Below are positions 1-12,200 of a DNA stretch of 64,000 nucleotides, piece after piece (within the stretch, counting starts at the first letter, position 1; each line of letters opens with the position of its first letter). The notes beneath the pieces are model-generated. The model worked only from the letters and a program-made list of their open reading frames with translations, had not been told where the DNA came from and did not search any database. Position numbers and translations under genes: made by a program. Location of the stretch: assembly GCA_010279815.1 (NCBI GenBank), contig QEOQ01000180.1, positions 2,220,259-2,284,258 of the forward strand, written 5' to 3'. This DNA comes from Brachionus plicatilis (Eukaryota > Rotifera > Eurotatoria > Ploima > Brachionidae).

Positions 1-83
1 ATTCAAAAAAAAAAATAAAGAAGGAAGCAAGAGAAAGAACTATATTAAGCTAATATAACAAAAAATGATCAGTGCACTGGGTC

Positions 84-3000
84 TTATGAAACGTATAGAG
101 TATTGAGAACTAAAACGTGGTGATTATTCTTGGCCAAAGTGACCACATACCCTTCACTAGTGAGCTTAAGGCCGCAGCAGCGCGAAACCTTCACGTACGG
201 ACACTCAAACTCGCTGATCATGGCGCCATCGCGCGAAAACACGGCCACATGAAACCTGTTGCCATGACTATCTCCAATGAGCACGTCTCCAGCATCGCTC
301 ACATCGATACCGTTCGGAAAGTTGGTGATGTTCTCGCCGCCAATGCGTCGCACAAAATTTCCCACATCGTCAAACACAGCCACACAATGTCCCTTAAAAT
401 CGCACACATAATACTCGTTGCCATAGATGGCAATGTCGCTGGGCTCGCGCATATACTCCGAGCAGTCGAACCACTTTTTGAGCTCGCCATTCTCGTTTAG
501 TCGAAACACAGTGGGCGACACACTGTCCACTGCCACAATGTCGCCGTTCTGTGTGACGGCCAGGCCGGCCACAATGTCAATGTAGCGTATGGATATCTTT
601 TTCAAAAAGTGGCCACTTCTGCTAAATATTTGCATTCGAGAGCGTTCGTTGCCGCGGTCGCACACCACAAACTTGCCGCTGTCCCTCATCACGGTCACTT
701 TTCTCGGGTACCACAGCTGTCCCTCGTCGCGTCCCGGCGAGCCGAACGCGTGCTTAAACTCGCCGTCTTTGTCAAACACTTGGACACGGTGATTGTTGGT
801 GTCGGCCACAATTATTTCCTCGTCAATGCCGAGACAAAAGCCGTGCGGCGAATTGAACTGGGTCTTGCCGGAGCCGAGCACACCAAACTTGGTTCTAATC
901 TGCATGTTGGCCATTTTGCCGTTCTGTCTCACCGGCGGATTAAGGTTGCCGTTGCCGGCAAAGGTCGCCTGGCTACACGATGACGTGTTCAGGCCGGACA
1001 GGGCCATCCCGCTGCCAATGGTGCCTATTTGGGCGCCATTGCTCATCATTGGCGGCGATTGGGACGCGTTCGACGCCGCCTCGTAGTTAAGACCCAGCGC
1101 CATTTCGTTAAGGTTGTTGAGCTCGTGGGCGCCCGGGCTGATCAGCTTGGACAACTGGCTGAGATTTTGGGCCATGTTTGAGTTGAGACACGAGTGGTGG
1201 AAGGGCAGATACTCGTCCAGAGCGTTTATGACTTGGTTGTTGTTGGCCATGTTGATGTTGGAGCTGGCCGTGCTGCTGCCGAGACTGCTGCCGCTGCCGA
1301 TCGAGTTGAGGCCGGCGGCGGGGTGCGCCGAGACGACTGTGGCGGGCGTGTGGCTCCGTGACGATCCCTGGTTGACCATGGTCAGCGGCAGAGCGGCCTC
1401 GTACGCGCTGGTCTCGCGCAGCCCGCTCAATAACATCTGCTTGCCGCTCATTCCGGCCAGGTGGCCCAGAGTGTTCGGCGACAAGCTCTCCAAGTTCATG
1501 ATCAATTGCTGCTGGGCCTTGGACGCCGGCCACTCGTCGCCCCCATGCGCCACATTCAACGAGCTTATTTGGCTCAGGTTTTTGAGTATGTTGTCGTCGA
1601 GATGGGCCGACTTGAGCTGCTCCTGCAACTGATCGATCTGAGCAGGCCGGTACCATGGGTCCTTTGGCTGTGTCTGGGTGCCGCACTGTAGGCTGTTGAA
1701 ATAGCTTTGTTTGAGCTCTTTGTGAGAGAAAAAGCGTCCGAAGGACTCGCGCACCGATCTTTCGAATTGTTGCTCGTCGGTGACGAATTTGAGGCTGAAG
1801 TCGGGACCGTCCATTTGGGGCATGGTGCTCGTCAAATGTTTTATTTGGTTGATGATGGATTTTTTGAGCAGCAATATTTCGAAAGTGTTGCCATTGCGCA
1901 AAATTCTGTCGCTGAATTTGATGACGTCAAGAAATTTGCCAATGCACTGGTCAATGGCCGCGTGTAGTTCCATTAGATAGAGCTGTTTGTTGGCGTGCTT
2001 GTCCTCCAGTTCCTTGATCAGCTGGTTCTTTCTGTTTTCCAGCACGAGCTTGTAGGCGCTGAACGTGTCCTCGATAAGCAGCTTGCTCGACTCGGACTGC
2101 TCGTTCAGCTCGTTCAAGTACTGGTCCAGTGTTTGGTACTCGCTCTGGCAATAGTTGATGTTTTCTCTGGCTTTTTTGATGTAGGAGTCGAGCTGTTCGA
2201 GGCTGCGGCTCTCCACGTCGCCAATGCGCTCGTAGCAGTGCACTGGCTGCTGGTGGCTGGTCACCACACAGTCGCTGCAGATGGGCGTTTGACAAGTGAT
2301 GCAGAAAAATTTGAGGCCTTCGCGCGCATGCTGCTTGCAGAAGATGGGCTTGTGGATGGGCACGCCGCAGTCGATCAGAAATTTGCACGGCCTCTTGTCC
2401 GGCTCGTGCTCGTCGTTCATTTTGGACGAGGACGAGGACGCCGACGAGCTCGACTTGGACGAGCGGGGCGACGAGCTCGATGGCGACTTGCTGCTCTCGT
2501 CGTGCACCACCAGCCGGCTCAGATTCGATTGGTACGCGTGTTTTATCTCCTCGAACTTGACCACTCGGTGGCTGTCAAAGCAGCGCATGTACTGGTGCGC
2601 GCTCACACAGTTTGGACACAGAAAGTGAGCGCACTCTGCGCACCGCGCCACCGACTTCTCGTCGCTCTTGCAGCTCGTACAGCCCAGCGTTCTCTCCTCG
2701 ATGGCCAGCATGTCCAGCATATTGCACATCACATAGTCGTCCTCCAGATCGTCCACCCCGGTCAATGGATTGATCTGAAAAAAAAAAAAATTTTTTTTTT
2801 ATTATTTTAAAAAATTGAGCAATAAAGTGAAGAAAAAAAAAAAAAAAAATTTTTTTTTTTTTTTTTTTTAAATTTTTATTAACCATTGTTTCTTGTTTGC
2901 ATTGGAAGCATTTGATGATGTTAGGGTCCGGATTGGACTGGCCCGCCAAGCACATCTTGCAAAACACGTGTAAGCAGTTGAGCAGCTTTGGCTCTCTTAG

Positions 3001-3216
3001 CCTATTCTTGCACAGTCGGCACACAAGTGACTCGTGGTGATTGCTGGAGTGCAGGCTCTTGTGGTCCATTGGCTTGGCAAAGATGCGGTTGCATATGGAC
3101 GAGCCGTTTGAGGACAGCGATTTGCTGGACTCGGACAACGCTCCGATTAGGTTCGTCTGTCCGCTGAATTTGAGCGCGTCGACAACAAAATTGTCCTCGA
3201 GTGTATCTCTCGACAT
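84..3216 (-). CDS. brat: RING / B-box / coiled-coil / NHL protein, Brat class (TRIM-NHL)
   Basis: Two exons, 3216-2884 and 2774-84, give 1007 aa. The first encodes a C3HC4 RING (about residues 64-107). The second encodes two B-boxes (about 141-186 and 251-295), a coiled coil (about 300-405), a long Ser/Ala/Asn-rich linker and a six-bladed NHL propeller (about 735-1007) ending in the Brat-like LNTLYVS. Family knowledge: Brat/NCL-1/TRIM2-3 proteins bind mRNA through the NHL domain and repress translation and growth; the RING implies possible E3 activity. I see no filamin domain between coiled coil and NHL, which separates it from TRIM2/3, while fly Brat lacks the RING. The start is the ATG at 3216, upstream of the RING. 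The intron joins in phase 0 (ACA ATG|ATC AAT CCA) with donor GTTAAT. Exon 2 is far more GC-rich than its surroundings. Orthology to Brat is well supported; the exact subfamily is less sure. Confidence 0.93.
2775..2883 (-). other. Homopolymer-rich intron of the brat gene
   Basis: This 109-bp intron is almost entirely A and T runs. A run of about 17 A is followed directly by about 22 T in its middle, and a second A/T switch lies next to the acceptor. The transcript could fold into an A/U hairpin. The donor reads GTTAAT rather than GTAAGT and the acceptor reads TTTCAG. Splicing restores one frame from RING to B-boxes. Confidence 0.8.
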
Positions 3217-3696
3217 TTTGTATAATTTTGTAAAAATTCAAATTGCGTACAAAAACGATCAGATCTATCTAAAATTCCCTTTATTGGAGAAAAAAATGAA
3301 ATTTAGTTGTTGTTGTTGTTGTTTTTTTTATAAGCCTAAATTTATTAATTTAATTTTGGCGCTTTATAAACTGCACGTTGAGCCGAGCGCTTTTTTCTCT
3401 TCATTTTTTTTCTATTCATTTTTTTCTTCTTTTCTAGCTGAATTCTGACAATGACCCAATTTGGATAATGATTTCTAAGCTGCATATTAATTTAATAGCT
3501 ATTACAGTGAGATCGAAGCATTCGCTCAAGGTTCAGAAATAATTCACTCTAAAAGTTGGTGGCTAAATTAATTGAGGGAAAAATGGCAAAAATTTTTCTT
3601 TTTATAAAGAGACTTTTAAGAAAAAATTTCATATTGTGTGTATCGAATGCTTTTTGAAAAGAAAAAAAAGAATAAGCTTGATCATCTACATTGACA

Positions 3697-3730
<34 letters not shown>

Positions 3731-5321
3731 CTCCAAGAATATGGTTGAAGCGATGAAGCTAAGCAAATAAAATTTGTATTCTAAATTGTCTTTGAAAAAA
3801 AAAAATTTTTTTTAAAGTTTTTGATCGAGCAAATATAAAGGCTTCGATCGCAGAGGATTATCGGTTCGGGACTTCAATACCCGTTTGGTGTGTAGGCTAT
3901 TTTTGTAACAAAAATTTGGTTGTAAAAACGTGGTTATTAAAAATATCTCTTGCTATGAAACCATGTCCTTTAACAAGGTTAATGTTGGCCATAGCCTAGT
4001 GCTATTTTTGTGGAATATTCAAAATTTTTTTATCTAAAAGGAGTTTTAAATAAAGAATGAATGTCAGCCTAAACTTAGTTTTGGTTTGAATTAAATGATA
4101 GCTAAAAATTCAAGTTTAGGTTTTGTTAGTTGAAATGTCCTAGTTTACCGATACTGGAATAATGTTATGCACAATAGTTTGACCATGTTCTATCATTGAA
4201 CCATAGAACTTTTTAACCTTTAAATTAAACCTAGTCTAAATTTAGTCTCGCACACAAAATTATATTTATGTTTGCTTTAGTAAAAATAAATTTCTTACTT
4301 TTTTTATAAATAAAAATCTTAAGAACCTTTCAACTATTTTAAAATAAATTTTACAAATCAAGCTTTTTTAAATAAATATTTTTGAAGAGTTTTTAAAATA
4401 TTCCTAGTAAAGTTGGTCTTAAGATGAACTTAATTTTAATGGACAATTTATAGAGATTTCGTGCTGCTTTTTTTCTAAATTTTGTTCCATTTAATTTAAA
4501 AGATAACTAATGCTAACGCAGTCTTACATTTTGCTAGGACTGCAAGTTCTTTTTTTATTTTAGAATTTTTCATGAATAAATATCAACAATAGATTAAAAA
4601 ATATTCTCTTGTCTTTGTTTTTGATCTTCTTTATTGACATAAATTTAAATTAAGCTATCTTTTAAATTAATTAATTTTCGCTTTAAAAAAAAAATCAAGA
4701 AAATGTCCACAATCAATTTATTCTATGGCTGATACTTGAGACTAACTAATTTTCCAAAAACTTTATTTTATTTTTCCAAAGTAAATTAAAAAAAAAAAGC
4801 TTCCACTTTATTTCGATAGGTAAAATATTTCAGAATCTTTGGGGTATATGTTAATGTTGGCCAACGAAGTGGTCACAACATATAGCTACACATTTATTTA
4901 ACTTAAATAAAACCTGCTACTATAATTTTGTTCTAAAAGAATGAAAATTTTTGGCACAAAAATTAATTAAAAAAAGGTTATTTTAAAATAAAAACTAAAT
5001 TCTCTCGACATTTTTGCTATAAAAAAGAGGCAAATTAAGCCTTCAAAAAAATTACACATAATAATTACTATAAAGACCTGTTTAGCTCTTTTTTTATTAA
5101 TTCTAAAATAAAGATCAATTGAGGAATTTAAAAAAATTAAACAGAAATTACGTTAATTATGCAATTTTAATCATCAAAAAATTTTAATTAACAACTAAAC
5201 TTGCATTGAAAATTTAAAAAAAAAATTAGAATCAAAAAAAGAAATTTAAAATATTTTTGAAAAAAATAAAAATAAATTTACTAGATATTTTGAAAATTCC
5301 TGTCAAAAAAACGCTTTCAAG
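3217..5321. other. Intergenic region, divergent promoters of brat and GTF2H2
   Basis: About 2.1 kb of AT-rich sequence between divergent genes. It holds a CT/CTTT microsatellite near 3700-3733 and a more GC-rich patch near 3840-3900 that I cannot assign to a tRNA or known repeat. Short open frames here have no coding character. Both promoters should lie in this interval, but I see no distinctive motif. Confidence 0.6.
3700..3733. repeat. CT / CTTT microsatellite
   Basis: Dinucleotide CT repeats pass into tandem CTTT units. This is simple sequence with no coding function. Confidence 0.85.
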
Positions 5322-6939
5322 ATGAATATGAACAATTTGTTAAACGAAGAAAATGAAGGATACATCTGGGAAGGAGATTATGAACAAACTTGGTATTAAA
5401 CAAAAAAAATTAGTTAGCCAATTTTTAATTTAATTGATAAAATTAAGGAAAGACATCCAAGAAGATGAGACCGGAACTTTACGCACAGCAACTGATAATA
5501 TTTCTTATCAAGCTAGAAAGCGTCAACTCTTGGAAAAACAATCTCACATTAGACTATCGATGGTTAGTTTTCTTTTGCTAATTTGGCATTTTTCATGATC
5601 AAAATTCAATTGATTAAGATTAGATGAGACACATGTTTGTTGTTATTGATGCTTCATCGTGTATGAACGACAAAGATCTCAAACCAAATCGGTTGATATG
5701 TGTCCAAAGAGTAAGAATTAATTTTTAAAAAATTCTCTTAATTGACAAATTTTAGCAAGTAGAAAAATTTGCATATAGCTTTTTTGACCAAAACCCCATC
5801 AGTCAATTGGGTCTGATTGTAACACAGAATAAATCAGCTGAAAAGGTTTCCGATCTAGTCGGACATCCGAAAAAGTTTGTGGATAAAATTCAAGGCCTAA
5901 AAGAAAAAGGTTGTCAAGGTGAACCATCACTTCAAAATTCTCTCGAACTTTCATTAGCTTCTCTTAAGTAAAAAAAATTTAATTTTTGTTTTATTTTAAT
6001 TGTGTATTTATGTTTTTTTAAGGCATGTAAAAAGTCACTCGAGCAGAGAAATTTTAATAATATTGGGAAGTATGACCACTTGTGATCCCGGTGACATATT
6101 TGCGGCAATTAATGAGTGTAAAAAATATAAAATAAGATGCTCAATTATTGGCCTATCTGCCGAGATCCATATTTGTAAAAGGATTTGTTGTGAGCTCGAG
6201 GGAATTTATTCAGTTATTCTAGATGAGCTTCATTTGAATGATCTATTTCAACGCGTTGCTTTTCCTTTACCGAATAGTGTAAGAATATTTGCATGAAAAA
6301 AAAGAAAAATAATTTTCATTAAAGGATAATGGAGCACAAACTTTAATGAGGATGGGTTTTCCTCAGCATAAAATTCTCAAACCAGAAGAAGTTTCCATGT
6401 GTCTTTGGTAGCTAAATTTTGTATCAATAATTTGTCTACTAATTGAATGATTTTTTAAGTCACATGGAAACAAATGAAACTCGTTTTTCCAATGGTGGCT
6501 ATTTCTGTCCCATTTGTGATTCCAAATATTGTGAACTCCCAATTGAATGCAAAGTCTGTGGTAAATAAAATAAAAAACAAAAGTTTAAAAAAAAATTTAA
6601 TAAATGTTTTTGTTCAAGGTCTCACTTTAGTAATGGCGCCTCATTTAGCAAGAAGTTATCATCATTTATTTCCTTTAGATCCTTTCGTCGAAGTTAATTT
6701 TGAAAAACAAGATGCAAATTCTGATTCGACTGTCAGACCTGAGTATTTTTGAATTATTAATTTTATTTATTTATTTTGATTAATTTTTTTACAAAAGAAA
6801 TTGCACTGGTTGTCAATTTTTTATGAACAAAAATGGCTTTCAATGTAACTTTTGCAAAAGATCCTATTGTATCGAGTGTGATATTTTTATACATGAAACT
6901 CTTCATTCATGCCCAAGTTGTACAAATCCAATCAATTAG
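5322..6939 (+). CDS. GTF2H2: TFIIH core subunit p44 (GTF2H2 / Ssl1)
   Basis: Nine exons: 5322-5392, 5448-5562, 5624-5710, 5756-5967, 6023-6278, 6325-6407, 6460-6560, 6619-6742 and 6798-6939. They give 396 aa, against 395 in human. All introns are 45-61 bp with GT-AG ends, and every phase closes. The N-terminus carries the W-E-G-x-Y-E-x-T-W box. The von Willebrand A domain (about 62-240) starts VVIDAS and contains FDQNPISQ and TTCDPGD. It is followed by a zinc motif around [12 protein letters not shown], the [15 protein letters not shown] signature, and a C-terminal C4 RING-like domain with CTGC, CNFC, CIEC and CPSC. Family role: p44 binds and stimulates the XPD helicase within TFIIH, for nucleotide excision repair and RNA polymerase II initiation, in the nucleus. 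No key residue appears lost. Confidence 0.97.
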
Positions 6940-6991
6940 AAAGTTTTAAACTAATTTTAACATTTATTTAACTAAATACTTAGCTTTATAT

Positions 6992-6997
6992 AATAAA
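6992..6997 (+). promoter_or_regulatory. Possible poly(A) signal of GTF2H2
   Basis: AATAAA lies about 50 bp after the stop codon. The hexamer is common by chance in such AT-rich sequence. Confidence 0.45.
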
Positions 6998-7819
6998 AAA
7001 TTGTTTATTAAAATAGAAAATTTGTAAAAAAATATTTTTGATTAATTTTTCCCATTTGAAAAAAATATTTAATTTATTAAATTTTTTAATTAATTTATTA
7101 GTTTGTCTGTACCGAGCTAAAGCTTTTTCTGATTAAAAAAATCAAATAGTAAAATTAAGTTAGTAATAAAAAAATAAAACAAGCTAAAAAAATTAGAATA
7201 GATAAATTTAAATTAATTGATTGAAGTGTCACATTTGTAATTATTAAACGGTTCAAGAAAGATAGAAGAAATATTAAGGTAGTTCGAATGGAATGTTTAA
7301 GCGATTTTTTGTCATTAGAGAAAAATGGTAAGAAAACCCTTAGAGTTTGCAGTGCAAGTCTGAAATTCAAGTAAAAAAATGGATGTGAATGCAATAGAGA
7401 AATTTATAAGGTCTTGTTGCGATATTAAGTGGCAATGAATGAATGAAAGTTCAAAGTTTAAGCTTTCTTGCCAAGAAATGAATTTGCTGTTGCTGTTATA
7501 GATAAATTCAACAAAAAGGCTGATACAGCAACACGCTTACATGTAGCAGTGACGAGCTCAGACATTTTACTACATTTGACATACTAACTAAATAAATTTA
7601 AAATAAAATTAAGAACTACATTAAATGTATAAGTTGAAATAAGTAATGGCAGGTAATACATGTTTGATTATTGAATGGTTCAGGAAAGAAAAAAGAAAAA
7701 AGGTAGCATCCATCATTAAAAGTTGGTATTAGAAAAACCTGTTTTGTATTTCTACACCATTCTGGCAGCCAATGGACATAATTACTCAATACTCACCTGA
7801 CACATTACATACTTTTTAC

Positions 7820-8273
7820 CAGAGTTGGGATCAGTTATTAAAAAAATCAGTTTTCAGTCAGTATCAGTTTTTCGAGCATCAGTTCAATATCAGTCTCAGT
7901 TAATGGCTATCAGTTATCAGTTAAAAATCAGTTAATTAGAAAAATGATACAATTAGTTTATTTATTAAACAGTTTATAAAAATTAAAGTCTAATTAACAT
8001 TTAAAACGGATATTTACATATATTTTTTATTACATTTTAGAAACATTATATTTGATAAATTTTTATAAGTGAATCTACTTCTATGTGGTCTCATCAAAAA
8101 TGAAGACCCAGAAAAATATTTTTCGATAGGTGCCGAGCTGGCTTGAATCGAATAAAAACAGTTTTCAGTCAGTCTCAGTTAATTCAAAATCAGTTATCGG
8201 TCAGTTTCAGTTTAACTGATAACTGAAATTAACTGATACTGATCAGTTATTCAGTATCAGTTTCCCAACTCTG
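7820..8273. mobile_element. hAT-like MITE with 8-bp target-site duplication
   Basis: The element begins CAGAGTTGGGATCAG and ends with the inverted counterpart CCCAACTCTG. The identical 8-mer CTTTTTAC lies directly outside both ends (7812-7819 and 8274-8281). Both subterminal regions are packed with ATCAGTT/AACTGAT repeats. At 454 bp it has no coding capacity. An 8-bp duplication with CAGAG-type termini is typical of the hAT superfamily, so this is most likely a non-autonomous hAT element. Confidence 0.88.
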
Positions 8274-9200
8274 CTTTTTACTTAAATCAAAATTTCGACT
8301 TGGAGATTTCTAAATTTTTTGAAGTTTATTAAAATTCTAATTTTGTTGAATGTTAGAGAAAGTATCATTCTTTAGTTTAAGAAAAGATTTTGATAGATTT
8401 TAAATAGTTTAAACTATTAATTAAAAAATACTAAATTAATTTAAAACTAAATTTTGCATTTAAAATTCCTTGTTTTTTAAAATTAAAAAAAAGTGTTTTT
8501 TCCATGCCTGAAATGACTTTAAAAATAGACTGATCATAATACTTCCTACAATATTTTCAAAAAATACAAAACAATTAAATTTCATAACCATTTCCTATTT
8601 ACTCTCTAAAAAAATAAGTGAATATCTTACACAAAGTTAAATTCTTGAAAAAACAATTAAATTCTTGAACTCAGAACTTTCTTCATCTTTTTAAAATTTG
8701 GCTTTTCTTTTTTCTGTAAGATAAAAATTGTTAACCATTGAAACATTTAGGTAAAAATAAGCTAATTAATTAATGATAGGAAATACTTCGAATTTACTTT
8801 TTAGTAACAAAATGTATTTCCACAACTAGGCAAGTTTTAAAAGTTCAGAAAATTTATTCTAAGAAAAACATTCCTATCAAATGTTACCAATTATCATGAC
8901 AAGATTTAATGCAAAAAATTTTCATTTATCTTTATAATAAAAATATACTTTGTGATTTTGTGTTGAGTTGGAGTATTTTTCAAATATTATAAAAAAACTG
9001 TCTGATAATTTTTTGAAAATACAATAATTTTATTTAAGACAAAATTTTAGAACTCTTCTGGTGAGTTACATTTTTATCATGACAACAAACCCGACCATTG
9101 AATGTATACTCATTCATAGCAACCAGAAAAGACAAAAAAATTTCAAAAATTAAGTTTTTTAAGGTCGAAGTAAATGGAAATTGGCTAAAAAATTTTAAAA

Positions 9201-12200
9201 ATGAACAATTTCGACGACATATCTAAAAGTGAGCTTTTTGACTTGACAGTAGGCTTTGGTTATGATTCTTCTCAAATTGATGACGACAGCTCTCTGGATT
9301 TGTCAAATTTCGATTTTGGTGTAATTTTTGTCAAAATTTTAATTTTATCTAATAAAGGTAAACTTTTCCAATTAAGAGTGATCTAGAGCCTAAGAAGGTA
9401 AAATCAAAGCAAAACAGGCGGCAAAATCTTGAAATAAAGCAATTACAGCATGACTTTCAATTAGCTAAAATTGAATTAGCTCAGCGAGATTTTCAACTGA
9501 ACAATATAAAGATAGAATATTCGAATCGGTGCGAAGGACTACAAGAAAAATGTGATGATCTAGCTCATCAAAACCAAATTCTCAGAGCCCGTTTAGAAAG
9601 CATTAATGCAGTAATATTTTGACTGTGAAATTAAATTTTAAATTTATTTTTTAAACTTTTTATAAAAGATACATCAAGAGGAAGACAAGCAAAAACAAGA
9701 GCAAATAAGAGTTGAGCTAAATCGCATTTTAGTAAGACAAAAAGAGCTCGAAGAGAATAATGAAAGATTCATGAAAAACGAAAAAGACATTAAAAGAGAG
9801 ATTAACAGCATTGATGCCTTAGGCTGGACCCCGGAAGAGCATGATTTTATGTCCAGACGTGATCCAGAAGTTTTGACAATAAAAGAATATGCAGCTGTAT
9901 GCTTAATTTTTTATTATCTTGATACAACAAAAATTTAATTTATTTTTTAACTTTAGCTAAAGCTTTGTAATGTAACTCGACCATTAAAATCAAAACTAGA
10001 AGATTGTCAAAAAAGAATAATGGAACTAGAGGAACAGACTAAATATGACAAGGCTGAAATTCAAAAACTTAAACAAGTATAAGATATTTATATTTTTCTT
10101 AAAAATTGTTAGCGAAATCAAAAATTTTAAAGAAATTTTTTGTGAGTTTTTTTGGACTTAAATTACTTACCAAAATGACTTTTCATTACGTAGAAAATTT
10201 TTTACCACTAAAATTAAAAAATTTTCTAAAAATAATTTTTCAATTATTTCATAAATTTTTTATTTCTTAATAAGATTCATAGAATTAAAAATTGTTAACT
10301 ATTGTTTAAAAAAATATTTATAAATAATTCTTTTATTCCTAAATTTAGAAAAGATTAAAATGATTAAAATATAATATTAATTTAATTTGACTATGCCCAT
10401 AAAACCTATTAAACATTATCTTCATGCAGATTAATAGAATAATTAAGCTTTTAAGATTAATTCTAAACGTTAAACACCAGTGCTAATATTATAAAAGTAC
10501 TTCATTTTAATTCCAAGATTAGATAAAAAAAACAAGGCAACAGAGTTTTTGAATCTTTAAAAAATTAATAAAAATTTTTGATTGATGATTATTTGGTTTT
10601 GTGAAGTTCATTACAAAAGAACAGAACAAAATGATAAAATATTTTGCTAAAAGTGTGAAATTAGCTCTGTAAATGCAAAATGTTGCATCAACTGTCAAAA
10701 TCTGTTAATGATGTGCAAAATCTCTGCAAAATAAACTCCGCTTGAACATATTGAAATCTAATTCTGCTAAATTTGCAGAGTTTTGCAGAATTTGATAGCT
10801 GATGCAACTTTGAAATTTGCACAATATCATATTCACGAGACTAATTTTAAACTTATAGAAAAAAAGTTTTTTAATTTTTTATTATTTGTTTCAATTCTTT
10901 TTATCATTTTGTACTGAATTTCACAAAACCGATTATGTTGATAAAAAATATATTAAAAAACATATATTTATTAGAAAAAATTATACCAAGGAACTATTCT
11001 ATTAAACATGAAAACAAATTTATTTAATTTTTCAGATTTATCATATCATTATAGAAATTCAAAATTTTTTTTAAGAAAACAAAGGTAGAGATATTGTAAC
11101 CATAAAAAAATTGATCAACATGCCTCAATAATTAATAAATTAAATTTTTTTGGTAAATTTTTTGATCCAAATTTATTGATTTATTAGCTTTTATCAATTG
11201 AAAAGAAAACAAAAAATTTTGATTTATTAAATTTAAAGATTTACGATGAAGACATGAAAAAACTCAATTCAAATTCAATCGACAGTCAAAAGTTGTATTA
11301 CGAATTGGCCGATACCAAATCCCAGCTTCAACAAGCTAATTTTAAAAAAGACAATTATGATAGAATCAAATTGTAACTTTCCGTTAAAATAATTAATTTT
11401 ATATTAAGGACTTTTTTAAAGTGAAAGGGATGATTTTGAAAAAAAATTAGCTGATTCTGATATAAAAAATTCCAAAAATTTAGCTTCACTTCAGGTTTTA
11501 ACCAAAGAAAGAGATGATCTTAGCAAAGAGGTATTGTTTTAAAATTTTGTAAGACTTCTTTACAAAATAATTCGACTTAGGTCAATCAATTGAAACAAGA
11601 AATATCTTTATTAAGACAGGACAAAGATTATCTTCACAAACAATTTGTTGAGACTCAGGCTAAATGCCAAACAGTTGAAAACAAATTGGAACAAACTCAG
11701 AAACTTTATGAAGACGCCAAAATTTCCAAAGAGGAGTTGTATGAAAAGTATATGAGTGCTCGAGACGGATACAAGAATGAGTACGAGCTAAAATTTAATC
11801 AAGAGCTTAGTGATTTAAAGCTTAAAACAAACCAAGAAATCGAAAAATTGAGAGAAAGTACCAAAGAATTTTACGAAAGAGAAATTAGAAATTTACGAGA
11901 ATCTAAAGAAGTCCTGGTACAGGAAAGAGAAAAAAATGAGCTGAATTTTAAAGAAATAAGCATTAAATACCAAGAGGCTGTAAATGAGTTAAGACTGGTA
12001 CAAGTTAGTTGCGAGAACAAAGTCTCAGAATTAAAATCCGAATTAAAAATGAAATCATTTGAGCTTGAACGGGCTCAAATGTTAAATGAAGAACACGTCA
12101 ATAATCATCAAAAGGTTTTGATTGAAAATGAAAAGCTTCAAAAAAAAATTGAAGTAAGAAAAAAGTTAAATTAATGCTGATTTAAAAAATTGTGGATTAG

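Larger units (their letters stand above)
6940..9200. other. Intergenic region with a hAT-like MITE
   Basis: About 2.3 kb between GTF2H2 and PIBF1. Its clear content is the MITE at 7820-8273. Two diverged stretches near 7230-7290 and 7660-7720 resemble each other (both contain ATTATT-A-A-GGTTCA-GAAAGA) and may be an older duplication or repeat. A patch near 7480-7570 is less AT-rich but not recognisable. No gene is seen. Confidence 0.55.

Noticed and set aside
1108..1686. 192-codon minus-strand frame overlapping brat
   Set aside because: It is a shifted-frame shadow of the brat linker; composition is Arg/Gln/Pro-rich from the alternate reading of Ser/Ala/Asn codons.
1995..2810. 271-codon plus-strand open frame opposite brat, and shorter ones at 609-983, 1114-1632 and 117-500
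   Set aside because: They lie exactly antisense to the conserved RING/B-box/NHL coding exon and result from its high GC content. They show no recognisable domain.
3840..3900. tRNA-like patch containing GGTTCGGG
   Set aside because: The T-arm match is superficial. No acceptor, D or anticodon stems can be paired around it.
11186..11238. Earlier acceptor for PIBF1 exon 5 at 11186
   Set aside because: It keeps the frame open, but the acceptor at 11239 restores exact residue spacing to human PIBF1 between the PLK and YDED landmarks.
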